DNA of 64,000 bases from Mastigocoleus testarum BC008 (GCF_001456025.1 NZ_LMTZ01000141.1:1-64000), one strand, 5' to 3'; shown: positions 45,250 through 53,961, counted from the stretch's first letter. Notes: generated by a model from the letters alone, not told the origin. Numbers and translations are program-made.

Positions 45250-45795
45250 TTAAATCAAATTCTTGATACTTTGCTGCACTTCTTCAGAGCTTCGATCACC
45301 GTCAATCTTCAACAAACGACAACGCCGGTCATAATATTCAAGAATAGGAATAGTACGCTCGTAAAATAATTCAATGCGACGTTGAATTATTTCTGGTTGG
45401 TCATCCGGAAGCGAACGGTCCAAACAACGAGCGATCATTGCGTCTTGCGTTACCTGCAAATAAATAACCCAATTCAGTTGTTGTCCCAATTCTTCCAACA
45501 AAAAATCCAGTTCTTCTGCTTGAAAAGCTGTACGAGGATAACCTTCTAATAACCAACCACCCTGGAATTCTGGTTCTTTGAGGTGATTTTTAATAAACTC
45601 AATCATCATTTCATCCGGTACTAACTCCCCAGCTTCTAAATATGGTTGAGCGCGAATTCCTAAATTAGAAGAATTAGAAATTGCTTTCCGTAAAACCTCA
45701 CCTGTGGAAATTATAGGAACATTCAAATTCGTACAAAGCATCTCTGCTTGCGTACTTTTACCAGAACCCGAACCTCCTAAAATTACCAATTTCAC
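45250..45795 (-). CDS. Adenylate-kinase-like nucleoside monophosphate kinase
   Basis: 181 aa. P-loop GGSGSGKS (7-14) replaces the usual GGPGSGKG. ISTGEVLRKAI, ELVPDEMMIEFIKN and LLEGYPRTAFQAEEL match the NMP-binding regions of Adk, with EGYPRT instead of DGFPRT. The LID is the short form with no zinc cysteines, followed by RCLDRSLPDDQPEIIQRRIELFYERT. It should move phosphate between ATP and a nucleoside monophosphate. The motif substitutions suggest a secondary, divergent copy rather than the housekeeping adk that normally sits in the ribosomal-protein operon. Confidence 0.85.
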   Translation of the reverse strand: MKLVILGGSGSGKSTQAEMLCTNLNVPIISTGEVLRKAISNSSNLGIRAQPYLEAGELVPDEMMIEFIKNHLKEPEFQGGWLLEGYPRTAFQAEELDFLLEELGQQLNWVIYLQVTQDAMIARCLDRSLPDDQPEIIQRRIELFYERTIPILEYYDRRCRLLKIDGDRSSEEVQQSIKNLI

Positions 45796-46177
45796 AACAA
45801 AGTGCTCCTATCAAATGTTACATTAACAGCTATCTAAATTAGTTTTTCCCAAATAAACGATAAATTTAACATTTATATCTCGTTAGGATTTGCAAAACAC
45901 AAGAAATCAAAATACTAATGTCATATTCCTAATTATTTTGAATTAATTTGTACTGCTGTAATAATGTTTAAATTTTTACTAAAAACCTTTAACGATAATA
46001 ACTCATACAAATTTTGAAAGACCTTGACTTAACAGCAAAGCAAGTGTTTGACTAATAATGCACTGTAAGCACAATCAACTACAGATAACTAGATATAGCT
46101 TGCTTAAACAAGCATATTTAGAACAATAGATATCAGTAAATTCTCTTTACTCTCTAGTAATTTTTTAACAGGGAATC
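45796..46177. other. Divergent promoter region
   Basis: About 380 bp between the adenylate-kinase-like gene (minus) and the CobO-like gene (plus). It is AT-rich with no gene or clear structured element. It must contain both promoters. Confidence 0.4.
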
Positions 46178-46714
46178 ATGGTCGCCCAACTGGAAAGTCC
46201 AAACGTAAATTTAACCAACAGCTTACCATATTCAGTAGAAGGTTTACTACAAGTTTTCACTAGTAATCATCGTAGTTTTTTTACAAGCGTCATCGCTCAA
46301 TCACTGAGGATAGCTGGTCAAGGAACTTCAGTATTAATAGTCCAGTTTCTCAAAGGTGGTATACGACAAGGCTATGAAAAGCCGACTCGATTAGGACAAA
46401 AGTTAGATTGGATTCGTTGCGATCTACCCCGTTGTATTGACACACCCCATTTAGATGAGGCTGAAACTGAATCGTTACATCAATTGTGGCAACATACACA
46501 AAAAGTAGTACGGGAGGGTAAGTATTCTCTCGTTGTTTTAGATGAGTTAAGTTTAGCAATTCACTTTGGTTTAATTCCTGAAGCAGAGGTTTTAGAATTT
46601 TTGGCAAAGCGTCCGCCACATGTGGACATCATACTTACAGGTGCTCAAATGCCTAAATCAATTTTAGATTTAGCAGACCAAATTACAGAAATTCGACGCA
46701 CTCATGAATCATAA
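46178..46714 (+). CDS. CobO/BtuR-like P-loop-fold protein lacking the P-loop
   Basis: 178 aa. The overall pattern matches cob(I)alamin adenosyltransferases of the CobO/CobA type: VLIVQFLKGG near 55-64, LVVLDELSLAIHFGLIPEAEVLEFL near 120-144 and VDIILTGAQMP near 150-160. The N-terminal nucleotide-binding loop (GNGKGKTT in CobA) is replaced by VFTSNHRSFFTSV, so no Walker A is present. Enzyme activity is therefore doubtful, and it may be a regulator or carrier. It is a conserved type in cyanobacteria as far as I recall. A palindrome, GTGGGCAATGCCCAC (46762-46776), follows the stop. Confidence 0.8.
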   Translation: MVAQLESPNVNLTNSLPYSVEGLLQVFTSNHRSFFTSVIAQSLRIAGQGTSVLIVQFLKGGIRQGYEKPTRLGQKLDWIRCDLPRCIDTPHLDEAETESLHQLWQHTQKVVREGKYSLVVLDELSLAIHFGLIPEAEVLEFLAKRPPHVDIILTGAQMPKSILDLADQITEIRRTHES

Positions 46715-46761
46715 AACTGCTTGACAAGTTCCATAGTACGTGGAGTTAACTAAGGTGTAGT

Positions 46762-46776
46762 GTGGGCAATGCCCAC
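46762..46776. repeat. Short palindrome GTGGGCAATGCCCAC
   Basis: A perfect 7-bp-arm hairpin 48 bp after the CobO-like stop codon. It is not followed by a T-run. This word recurs widely in cyanobacterial genomes, from memory, so it is probably a dispersed repeat that may also act as an mRNA 3' structure. Confidence 0.5.
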
Positions 46777-46888
46777 TTTACCGAAAAAAGAAGACTCTTA
46801 AACTCTCATTAACTTAAAAGCTCTGTTCCATCGCAAAAATTTTTGAGATACGATTAGAAACTGTGTTTGTTAACAAAAAAGAATATAT

Positions 46889-47485
46889 ATGTTGAAAAAT
46901 GACAGATGGATTATTGAGCAAGCCAAGACAGGCATGATTGAACCCTTTGAATCTTCTTTAGTACGTGAAATAGAATTACCAGATAAAAAATTTAGAAAAG
47001 TTTTAAGCTATGGTTCTTCATCCTACGGATATGATATTCGTTTAAGTCCCAAGCAGTTTTTAATTTTTAGACATATTCCAGGTACGGTAGTAGATCCAAA
47101 AAAATTTAATCCAGATAATTTAGAATCTGTACCTTTACATCATGATGAAAATGGAGATTATTTTATTATTCCGGCACATTCCTATGGACTAGGAATTGCC
47201 CTAGAAAAATTAATTGTACCGCCGAACATCACCATCATATGTCTTGGTAAGTCAACATATGCAAGATGTTCTATTATTCTCAATGCTACTCCTGCTGAAG
47301 CTTGTTGGCGCGGCAATTTAACTTTGGAATTAAGTAATAGTTCCAGCGCAGATTGTCGAGTTTATGCAAACGAAGGTATTGCTCAACTATTATTTTTTGA
47401 GGGAGAACCTTGTGATGTCACCTATGAGGATCGTTTAGGAAAATATCAAGACCAACCTCATCAAGTTGTACTCCCAAGAGTTTAA
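46889..47485 (+). CDS. dcd: dCTP deaminase
   Basis: 198 aa. It converts dCTP to dUTP, feeding dTMP synthesis. It has the trimeric dUTPase/DCD fold. The opening MLKNDRWIIEQAKTG, YGSSSYGYDIRLS, the active-site GKSTYARCSIILNATPAEACWRGNLTLELSN region (listed here in parts) and YANEGIAQLLFFEG are family signatures. Ser-Arg of the STYAR segment and the glutamate of LTLEL are the expected catalytic-site residues. The protein is cytosolic. It follows the CobO-like gene on the same strand by 174 bp, with no functional link apparent. Confidence 0.92.
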   Translation: MLKNDRWIIEQAKTGMIEPFESSLVREIELPDKKFRKVLSYGSSSYGYDIRLSPKQFLIFRHIPGTVVDPKKFNPDNLESVPLHHDENGDYFIIPAHSYGLGIALEKLIVPPNITIICLGKSTYARCSIILNATPAEACWRGNLTLELSNSSSADCRVYANEGIAQLLFFEGEPCDVTYEDRLGKYQDQPHQVVLPRV

Positions 47486-47508
47486 AATTTAAATAAGAAG
47501 TTTCCAAT

Positions 47509-47544
47509 GCCCTATACAGGTTCCATGACCAGGGCTTTGGTTTT
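47509..47544 (+). terminator. Possible terminator after dcd
   Basis: GCCCT (47509-47513) pairs with AGGGC (47531-47535), extended by a weaker inner stem, and is followed by TTTGGTTTT. It is 24 bp after the dcd stop codon. The stem is short, so confidence is modest. Confidence 0.4.
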
Positions 47545-47607
47545 GTATGACGAATAGTTGGAAATTGATAGTAAATAATTGATAGTGACAAAATTGATAG
47601 TGAAAAC

Positions 47608-47991
47608 TTACTTCCATCCAGTTTCAGCTTTTCCTAGGACATAAGCTGCAACATCTCTAATTTCTGTTACACTCAAACGGTCTTTGTAGGCTGACATATT
47701 ATTCTTGCCATTTGCCACAATCGCAGAAATTGCTTCTACTGAATCCATTTTGTATCTTTTCAACGCCCTTAATTTTAAATTTTTTCCCCGCCTAATAATG
47801 TTTCCACCGTTGATATGACAACCAGCACAATTAGCTTTAAAAATCTTCTCGCCATTGGTTATATCTGCTGGGATATTCATTGCTGAAGCGCTGGGGAGGA
47901 AAACTGTGTTGGAAAGTAATAGGAGAAAAAACAAAATATAGAGTAACTTTAAAGGCTTTATCGATTTCCATAATTGCTTGAGTGAATACAT
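47608..47991 (-). CDS. Cytochrome c6-like class I c-type cytochrome
   Basis: 127 aa with a Sec-type signal (hydrophobic core about 18-36, cut near SASA) and one heme motif CAGCH (about 55-59). The axial Met lies in NNMSAY near residue 98. The ending VTEIRDVAAYVLGKAETGW is typical of cytochrome c6. The mature protein of about 90 residues should sit in the thylakoid lumen or periplasm and carry electrons. It could be canonical c6 (petJ) or a c6B/c6C variant. The basic RRGKNLKLRALKRYK segment is unusual for c6, so I leave the symbol open. Confidence 0.85.
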   Translation of the reverse strand: MYSLKQLWKSIKPLKLLYILFFLLLLSNTVFLPSASAMNIPADITNGEKIFKANCAGCHINGGNIIRRGKNLKLRALKRYKMDSVEAISAIVANGKNNMSAYKDRLSVTEIRDVAAYVLGKAETGWK

Positions 47992-48098
47992 AAATTTTTT
48001 ACTTGCAGATTTTTCGTTCGCAGATTTTGGACTTTAACATAAATAGATTTTATATAGCATTGGACTCTTACATTCTGACTTCTGGCTCCTGTTGTAAT

Positions 48099-48626
48099 TC
48101 AATCAAAATCAGTTAATAACCACTGCCATTCTGTAACTACGTTGCTAGGAATTTTCAAAGTAAGATTTTCCTGAAATTGCAATGGGATATGAAGCTCTAA
48201 AGAATCTGTTGTGGATAACTGACTTAATATATTTGTCAGTCTGTATTCCCCCACGTTGGGCGCAGGAGAGGTTTTGGCGTAAACATCAATCGCACTGAGT
48301 AATTTCCCATTCCTAGTTAATATTTCCAAGGATTGGGGATGAGAAATTTCTACCACACCTGGAAAGCCTACTAAACGCAGGTTAATATTTTCTGCAGCGC
48401 CAGGATTGTTTTTTTTATAAAGTACCACTTGCCAAGCCATTCCCGAATCATCTTTAATCGAAACTTGGGAATGATACCGTAAAACCCCAGGTGTTTCATG
48501 ATGCTGGCGTAGTAATGCTAATGCTTCTCCTGGCATTGATACTAAGTTAATTACTATTAGAAATAAAACAATTAACCAGTAATGCCAAAGTCGCCAGAAA
48601 TTGTCCCAATTGCGACTTCCTATCAT
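48099..48626 (-). CDS. DUF3122-like exported protein
   Basis: 175 aa. A hydrophobic segment at about 15-38 is a signal peptide or anchor. The mature part begins ALLRQHHETPGVLRYHSQVS and SMAWQVVLYKK, a pattern I associate with the cyanobacterial family DUF3122, whose function is unknown. The remainder is beta-rich and ends VVTEWQWLL. It lies 107 bp upstream of the c-type cytochrome gene on the same strand, so the two may be co-transcribed and both act outside the cytoplasm. It is also codirectional with the acetyltransferase gene, separated by a terminator-like hairpin. Confidence 0.75.
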   Translation of the reverse strand: MIGSRNWDNFWRLWHYWLIVLFLIVINLVSMPGEALALLRQHHETPGVLRYHSQVSIKDDSGMAWQVVLYKKNNPGAAENINLRLVGFPGVVEISHPQSLEILTRNGKLLSAIDVYAKTSPAPNVGEYRLTNILSQLSTTDSLELHIPLQFQENLTLKIPSNVVTEWQWLLTDFD

Positions 48627-48733
48627 TATATTTATCTTTTGCTCTGCTCCAATAGTACAGTACCAAAAATCATGTCATTCACGAAGAAGAATAAGTCACC
48701 CATTGCAGCGATCAAAAATAATACCAAAATTAA

Positions 48734-48753
48734 GGGCGCACTTCGGTGCGCCC
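48734..48753 (-). terminator. Terminator-like hairpin after the acetyltransferase gene
   Basis: A perfect 8-bp GC stem, GGGCGCAC-TTCG-GTGCGCCC. Read on the minus strand it is followed by TTAATTTT. It is about 37 bp after the acetyltransferase stop and separates that module from the DUF3122-like gene. Confidence 0.6.
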
Positions 48754-48789
48754 CTACAGTCAGCTATTAAATATTATTTTGGTAGAATT

Positions 48790-49377
48790 TTAACCAATGT
48801 TTTTTCGCGGATATTGAGGACGACAAGGACTTCCCCAACAAACTTGTCCTGCAGGTATTTTTGTAAAAACGCTACTCCGAGCACCAATTACAGCGTTAGC
48901 ACCAATCTCTACTCCCGGAGCAATAAAACAATCAGTAGCAATCCATGCTCCATCACCAATGGTAATACCTGCAGTTTTTAATCCAAAAGCTGGATCGTGA
49001 ATATCGTGGCTACCAGTACACAGATAACTTTTTTGGGATACAATACTATGATTACCGATATTTATTGCTTCAAAACTATATAAAACAACGTCATCGCCAA
49101 TCCAACTGTAATCACCAATAGTAACTTTCCAAGGATAAGTAAAACGTGCTGTAGGTCGAATCAGTACTCCCTTACCAATACGAGCGCCAAATAACCGTAA
49201 AATAGCACAGCGTAAACCATTCATGGGATGGGGTGTCAAGGGAAAAGCAATTGCTTGTACAAACCACCACAACAATACAAACCAACCGGGACGCCCTCGG
49301 TCGAACCAAGATTGGTCGTATTTACGCAGATCTACAAAAGGTTTTGTATCACTAACTGAGAATGGTGCAGTATTCAT
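48790..49377 (-). CDS. WcaF-type colanic-acid/exopolysaccharide O-acetyltransferase (HpsU-like)
   Basis: 195 aa, a left-handed beta-helix acetyltransferase. Hexapeptide repeats run from about 85 to 175: RIGKGVLIRPTARF, VTIGDYSWIGDDVVL, ITIGDGAWIATDCFIAPGV and EIGANAVIGARSSV. The catalytic-type His is in GSHDIHDP (about 121-128). The N-terminus has one hydrophobic stretch, WFVLLWWFVQAIAFPL. This fits WcaF-like enzymes, including the hormogonium-polysaccharide enzyme named HpsU in filamentous cyanobacteria. Two glycosyltransferase genes lie upstream on the same strand, which supports a role in extracellular polysaccharide synthesis. HpsU identity is likely but unproven. Confidence 0.85.
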   Translation of the reverse strand: MNTAPFSVSDTKPFVDLRKYDQSWFDRGRPGWFVLLWWFVQAIAFPLTPHPMNGLRCAILRLFGARIGKGVLIRPTARFTYPWKVTIGDYSWIGDDVVLYSFEAINIGNHSIVSQKSYLCTGSHDIHDPAFGLKTAGITIGDGAWIATDCFIAPGVEIGANAVIGARSSVFTKIPAGQVCWGSPCRPQYPRKNIG

Positions 49378-49470
49378 TGGGGATTAGGGATTAGGGATTA
49401 GGGATAGCACCGCGTGCCGCCGCGGCATATGGCGACTGGCGACTGGGGTGAGCCCGCACCTTACGGTGAA
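49378..49470. repeat. GGGATTA repeats and dispersed TGCCGC/GCGGCA palindrome
   Basis: Three GGGATTA heptamers (49379-49402) are followed by GCACCGCGTGCCGCCGCGG then CATATGGCGACTGGCGACTGG. This is a copy of the palindromic word found at 39275 and 56768. Confidence 0.75.
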
Positions 49471-49568
49471 TGGCGATTTTGGGATGGTAATAGTAATTCT
49501 GAAATTTGGAATGGTGCGTTACGCGATGCTAACAGCACCCTACTTTTGTCTTTATTTAATCCACATTC

Positions 49569-50516
49569 CTAAGTAGCAGTTTGTTCGATTTTTTGAGTCA
49601 GGGATGATGAGCGATCGCGATTGACTGTTTTATTTCCGGTATTGAGTTGACCGTCACAGTTACGTAATTCGAAGAGTTTGACGCCGATTTGATATTCATA
49701 TTGACTCAAAAGTCTGCCGTAGATATATCCGGCTTTCCCATCTAAAAAACCACCCTGAAGAATGTAGAACAAAATAAAGCGGAGCAATGGTTTAAACGGT
49801 AATCTCACCCAAATTTTCTTCAAAAATCGTTTGCGTTGAACTGCATCGCCAAACAAACTCGCGCCGATTGTACCGCTATCACCTTTACCTGTAAGTAAGT
49901 TGTAATATACGCGAGCTTCCCAGTTGGAATAACGATTATGTCGCGCTAACCAATGGTATAAATCCCGGAAGTCTTCATGAAGCATATCGTTTTTGAGATA
50001 GCCCACCTTCCCATTTAAAATTACATGTTCGTGAACTTCGTTATCACCTGTGTTGCGAATATCTTCTGTATTTAGGTTTTCGTAGCGACCTAGTTTATGT
50101 TTAAATAATCGCAAATTCCAATCGGGATATTTACCACCGAAGCGAATCCATTTACCTAAGAAAAAGACGCGACGATTGAGGTAATAACCATTGAATTCAG
50201 GATTATTAATTGAGTAAGCAATTTCTTGCCATAATTCGGGAGTAATCCGTTCATCACAGTCAACAATTAATACCCATTCGTTACGAAATTCTATATTTTC
50301 TAAAGACCAATTTTTCTTCTTTGGCCAGCGTCCATTAAAGTGAAATTGGACAACCTTTGCTCCATAGCTTTCGCATATTTCAACACTTTTATCGTCGCTT
50401 TGGGAATCAACAACAAAGATTTCGTCAGCTTTTTGCAGGCTCTCTAAACAAGCAGGTAAATTCGCTTCTTCATTTTTGGCTGGGATTAAGACAGAAACGG
50501 GAATTTTGTTAGACAT
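49569..50516 (-). CDS. Family 2 glycosyltransferase
   Basis: 315 aa with a GT-A fold. SVLIPAKNEEANLPACLESL opens the nucleotide-binding domain. DEIFVVDSQSDDKSVEI and VLIVDCDERITPELW give the DxD-like metal site (DCDE, about residues 87-90). The layout, including YYLNRRVFFLGKWIRFGGKYPDW, resembles WaaE/KdtX-type GT2 enzymes that add a sugar to lipid-linked or core glycans. The C-terminus has an amphipathic, partly hydrophobic segment, LRFILFYILQGGFLDG. It lies between the acetyltransferase and a second GT2 gene on the same strand, forming a polysaccharide module. The donor and acceptor are unknown. Confidence 0.88.
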   Translation of the reverse strand: MSNKIPVSVLIPAKNEEANLPACLESLQKADEIFVVDSQSDDKSVEICESYGAKVVQFHFNGRWPKKKNWSLENIEFRNEWVLIVDCDERITPELWQEIAYSINNPEFNGYYLNRRVFFLGKWIRFGGKYPDWNLRLFKHKLGRYENLNTEDIRNTGDNEVHEHVILNGKVGYLKNDMLHEDFRDLYHWLARHNRYSNWEARVYYNLLTGKGDSGTIGASLFGDAVQRKRFLKKIWVRLPFKPLLRFILFYILQGGFLDGKAGYIYGRLLSQYEYQIGVKLFELRNCDGQLNTGNKTVNRDRSSSLTQKIEQTAT

Positions 50517-50589
50517 AATATAATTATTTTTTATTTTATCTTTGTGTTGTTATTTCTTAGTTAGTATTTCTTAAGTTGTAAATTTCTCT

Positions 50590-51519
50590 TTAGTGTTTAT
50601 TTTTTGAGACGAGACCCCGAACAGCTGCATTCAAATAACCAATTTGACCATAGGTATAAACAATTTTGTCAAAGCGTTCTGCTGGGTTCCAAATACATTG
50701 CAATGCTTTATATAGACCGCGCAAAAATCTTTCACTACCACGTACCAGTTGACCGACACCAGCAGTTCCAGCCAATTGCTCTCGATAACATTCGCTAATA
50801 CCTTGCCACCAACCTCTACGGAAAAACCAGGAACGCTTGATTCGTTCTTCAGAGACATTATGTGCAACTAAAGCATCAGGTAGATATGCCACTTCCCAAC
50901 CCTTACTAAGGGCTAACTCCGTCATTTGTAATTCTTCATTGGATAGTAAATTTTTACCTACTCGACCGAGATTGGGATCGAAACCGCCAATTTCATCCAG
51001 AAAACAGCGACGAATTGAATAATTTAAACCTCTGGGAGTTAAACCGGGATTGTTAATGTAAACAGTGCTTTCACCCAGGTCGTATGCTCCTAAATTTCCA
51101 GCTAAGCTAGCTGACAGCCATACAGGTGCTTGCTTTCCTGGGGGCCATAATAATGTCACCTTACCACCAGCAATTGCTAGCTTTGGGTTTTGTTCGTAGG
51201 CTAAATATAAAATCTGCAGCCAACTTTCGCTAGCTACAGCATCATCATCAAGATATGCTAGTATTTTCCCACAAGAAACTTTAGCACCCGTATTTCGAGC
51301 AACGGACAAACCTATTTGTGGCTCATATACGTATTTGAGACGGGGATCAGATAATTTTCTCTCGACAACTTCACGAGTGCGATCGCTAGATTTGTTGTCG
51401 ACAACTACCACCTCAAAGCCAGCAGCAAAGTTTTGCGCTAGTAGGCTGTCAATCGCTGCTCCTAAATAAGTATCTCGATTGTGAGTGCAGATAATGGCAG
51501 AGATTTGCGTGTCTGGCAT
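50590..51519 (-). CDS. Family 2 glycosyltransferase
   Basis: 309 aa with a GT-A fold. The N-terminus reads ISAIICTHNRDTYLGAAIDSLL, then FEVVVVDNKSSDRT, LSVARNTGAKVSCGKILAYLDDDAVA with the metal-binding DDD, and a downstream GGFDPNLGR plus NEELQMTELALSKGW acceptor-site segment. It should transfer a sugar from a nucleotide donor at the membrane. It is the most upstream gene of the three-gene polysaccharide module (gap 73 bp to the next gene). Glycosyltransferases with this layout occur in hormogonium polysaccharide (hps) loci, but I cannot assign a specific hps letter. Confidence 0.88.
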   Translation of the reverse strand: MPDTQISAIICTHNRDTYLGAAIDSLLAQNFAAGFEVVVVDNKSSDRTREVVERKLSDPRLKYVYEPQIGLSVARNTGAKVSCGKILAYLDDDAVASESWLQILYLAYEQNPKLAIAGGKVTLLWPPGKQAPVWLSASLAGNLGAYDLGESTVYINNPGLTPRGLNYSIRRCFLDEIGGFDPNLGRVGKNLLSNEELQMTELALSKGWEVAYLPDALVAHNVSEERIKRSWFFRRGWWQGISECYREQLAGTAGVGQLVRGSERFLRGLYKALQCIWNPAERFDKIVYTYGQIGYLNAAVRGLVSKNKH

Positions 51520-51824
51520 AAGCTAAATACTTTTAATGCTAGTATAATTACCGATAAATATTCTGAGTCAGTGACAAAATAATTAACCAGTAACTGCTTG
51601 CTCAGAGCTAATCTAAACCAGAAGATACATACCTACCAACCGAGTTTTTTCGGAAATTATGTATTTGTCAAAAATAAGACTAGAGGTAATAGGGAATACA
51701 ATGGAATAAATATTAAGGAGGATAAAGAATAAGCAGAATTTATATTACGCGAGCGCGCTGAGGAATCCTGAAAGATACGGTTTAATCCATCAGAACAAAT
51801 GCAAGGTAAATAACAAGCGATCTA
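51520..51824. other. Intergenic region upstream of the glycosyltransferase module
   Basis: About 305 bp, AT-rich, including a GCGAGCGCGC patch near 51749. It probably holds the promoter of the polysaccharide module. No gene or repeat of note was seen. Confidence 0.4.
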
Positions 51825-52610
51825 TTACGCCTCAGACTTAAGATGACCGTGCAAAACTACTAATGTTTGAGCTAATTGATTCAGGCGATTTTCTAAGTAC
51901 TGTTTGCGCCCTAACATTTGCCTTAGTTTTTTATACCTGGCAATTCCCATACTGATGCTGGGAATCTGTTCTGCAGGACAAGGACGAGACCAAACTTTAC
52001 CGGAGGAATCTAAACCGCACAGGCGGTAGCCGGTGGTAGGTCCTTTATTTAATGCTTCTGTTTGTGCAGCGCAAATTTTCTCCACATAGTCCATTAGTTG
52101 ATCGACATCACCATGACGTAGTTTTGCTTTCCCTTCGCTGCTAGAACCTTTTGGCTTTTCTTTGACGTCTGATTCTAACCAGCCATTTATGATCGGTCCC
52201 TGCAAATAAAGATCTTGAATTTGGCGGACTATTTGTTGTAATTCTGCTTGCCAGGAGCTAGCCATTTGCTGTATCTCTTGTAGGATATTGGTAGCTAATG
52301 CAGGATTAGCGCTATTGTGGTGACTAGTAAAGTTAGGAGTCTTGAATTTGGGGAGGTTGGGCATGGGAAAATCGTGTTTGTTTGTACTAAATGCCTGTAC
52401 TCCGTTATTCTCAACAAACATATTTTCTTCTACAGTTTGTTCTGGAGAGACTGAAGAATCTCGAGTGACATCTGCTTCTGTAGGGACAGAGGTGTCAATT
52501 GTAAACGAAAAGGATTGTTGGGGATTCTGTGTAACTTCAGACACTTTATTGTTCTCCGTGTCATCTAAATTATGTAAAGTTGCCTCAATCCGTTTTAACC
52601 TTGCGTTCAT
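51825..52610 (-). CDS. Conserved-looking cyanobacterial protein of unknown function
   Basis: 261 aa, no recognised domain. The first 110 residues are low-complexity and polar (Ser, Thr, Asn, Glu rich) and probably disordered. Residues 105-140 (ILQEIQQMASSWQAELQQI) and 225-258 (KKLRQMLGRKQYLENRLNQL) are likely coiled-coil helices. Between them is a compact segment with CAAQTEAL, YRLCGLDSSGKVWSRPCPAEQ and an ISMGIARYKK motif. The Cys residues and the GLDSSGKVWSRPCP motif look conserved, but I can assign no function. It is divergently oriented to cobU, with 210 bp between the starts. Confidence 0.7.
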   Translation of the reverse strand: MNARLKRIEATLHNLDDTENNKVSEVTQNPQQSFSFTIDTSVPTEADVTRDSSVSPEQTVEENMFVENNGVQAFSTNKHDFPMPNLPKFKTPNFTSHHNSANPALATNILQEIQQMASSWQAELQQIVRQIQDLYLQGPIINGWLESDVKEKPKGSSSEGKAKLRHGDVDQLMDYVEKICAAQTEALNKGPTTGYRLCGLDSSGKVWSRPCPAEQIPSISMGIARYKKLRQMLGRKQYLENRLNQLAQTLVVLHGHLKSEA

Positions 52611-52820
52611 AATTACATCCCAAATATTTGCAGTTCTAGATCTTGCTTGGTGATGATTTGATTGTTTTGATGGGATTTTTGGTATGTGCCAGACAAGTAC
52701 ATCAAAGATACCGGCGATCGTTTTACTTTTTAACAGTTATCGGACAAATATATTCTTAACCCTAAAGAGGGAAAATAAAAAATACAATCCCAGCTTATTT
52801 AAGATACTAAGGAAATAACT

Positions 52821-53369
52821 TTGAGTAAAGTCATTCTTGTGACCGGACCCTGTCGCTCAGGAAAAAGTGAGTGGGCAGAAATGTTAGCCATACAGTCGAA
52901 GAAACCCGTTGTTTATATCGCAACAGCAACTAATAATCTGGACGACAAAGAATGGCATGAACGCATTGAAAAACATCAAAAACGTCGTCCACCAGAATGG
53001 TCTACCTTGGAAGTACCGGAGGATCTCCCAGCATCTCTTGCAGATGCGACAGCCAACACCTGTGTGTTGATAGATTCTTTGGGAACCTGGGTCGCCAATC
53101 TTCTTGAGGAAGATGAATCTACCTGGGAAAGAATCGTTGAAGATTTCTTAGATACTGTTGATTTAGTTGCAGCCCAGATGATTTTTGTTGCCGAGGAAAC
53201 AGGTTGGGGTGTCATACCAGCTTACCCTGTTGGTCGGATTTTTCGCGATCGTCTCGGTTCTTTGGTGCGAAAATTAGGCACCGTATCTGAAGATGTATAT
53301 TTAGTTACTGGAGGCCATGTTCTTAACTTGAGCTTACTCGGTTATCCCCTGCCAAACTCCAAATCTTAA
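52821..53369 (+). CDS. cobU: Bifunctional adenosylcobinamide kinase / adenosylcobinamide-phosphate guanylyltransferase
   Basis: 182 aa, the length of CobU/CobP. It phosphorylates adenosylcobinamide and then attaches GMP, in nucleotide-loop assembly of cobalamin or pseudocobalamin. The P-loop is GPCRSGKS (9-16), followed by VVYIATATN, the active-site region HQKRRPPEWSTLE containing the guanylylated His, VLIDSLGTWVANLL and VAEETGWGVIPAYPVGRIFRDRLG. The start is TTG 52821, preceded by AAGGA with 7-nt spacing. No other cobalamin synthesis gene is adjacent and I saw no B12 riboswitch upstream. Confidence 0.93.
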   Translation: MSKVILVTGPCRSGKSEWAEMLAIQSKKPVVYIATATNNLDDKEWHERIEKHQKRRPPEWSTLEVPEDLPASLADATANTCVLIDSLGTWVANLLEEDESTWERIVEDFLDTVDLVAAQMIFVAEETGWGVIPAYPVGRIFRDRLGSLVRKLGTVSEDVYLVTGGHVLNLSLLGYPLPNSKS

Positions 53370-53426
53370 CTTAAAATTCCGATTTGATTGCTCCAAATCA
53401 TTGGCTGACAAAATTAAAATTAGTAT

Positions 53427-53864
53427 ATGGCAAATACAAATGAAGTTAAACAATATCTTGCTTGTTGGTTTCAACTAAATAAGCGAGTTATAAGTAGTGA
53501 TTCTCAAGTTTTATTACCTAGTCAGATTTTTAGTGATCGTGGCTACAGTCAGGAATTTGAGAACTGTTGGAATTTAATCATGTCTTCTGAGAGTGATGAA
53601 TGGCATTTAGAAACAACGGAGCAAACTATTTCTCAATTGCTCCAACCCTCTTGGAAGATAGTTTCTTGCGCCCGCTGTTCTATGCCAGTTGCAATAGTTG
53701 ATGCGGGTGTATCATCACATATATGTCCTTGTCACGATTTAGGGAACTGGCCTAACACTGACTTACCACAACCACGTATTCCGGTAAACTCTCAGGAGAA
53801 ACTCCAAGAAATTTGTAGCAAAGTTGCAAAATCACAAGGGTCAAGAAAAGGATGTATTGATTAA
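53427..53864 (+). CDS. Small cysteine-rich cyanobacterial protein of unknown function
   Basis: 145 aa. The C-terminal half carries CARCSMPVAI and SSHICPCHDL, a CxxC...CxC(H) pattern that probably binds zinc. The N-terminus reads VKQYLACWFQLNKRV and is helical. There is no signal peptide or membrane segment. It starts 57 bp after the cobU stop on the same strand and may be co-transcribed, but no role in cobalamin synthesis is implied by the sequence. I do not recognise the family. Confidence 0.7.
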   Translation: MANTNEVKQYLACWFQLNKRVISSDSQVLLPSQIFSDRGYSQEFENCWNLIMSSESDEWHLETTEQTISQLLQPSWKIVSCARCSMPVAIVDAGVSSHICPCHDLGNWPNTDLPQPRIPVNSQEKLQEICSKVAKSQGSRKGCID

Positions 53865-53883
53865 TACTCCTTATCTAGAGCTT

Positions 53884-53961
53884 TATGGGTAATGGGTAAT
53901 TGGTAATGGGTAATGGGTAATGGGTAATGGGTAATGGGTAATGGGTAATGGGTAATTGGCA
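53884..53961. repeat. Tandem repeat (GGGTAAT)n
   Basis: About ten copies of the heptamer TGGGTAA, with one TTGGTAA variant. A smaller run of CCAATTA heptamers is at 54107-54133, just before the cyclopropane synthase stop codon. Confidence 0.9.

Noticed and set aside
52611..52820. Cobalamin riboswitch before cobU
   Set aside because: I looked for the B12-box-like conserved word and a multi-stem leader and found neither.
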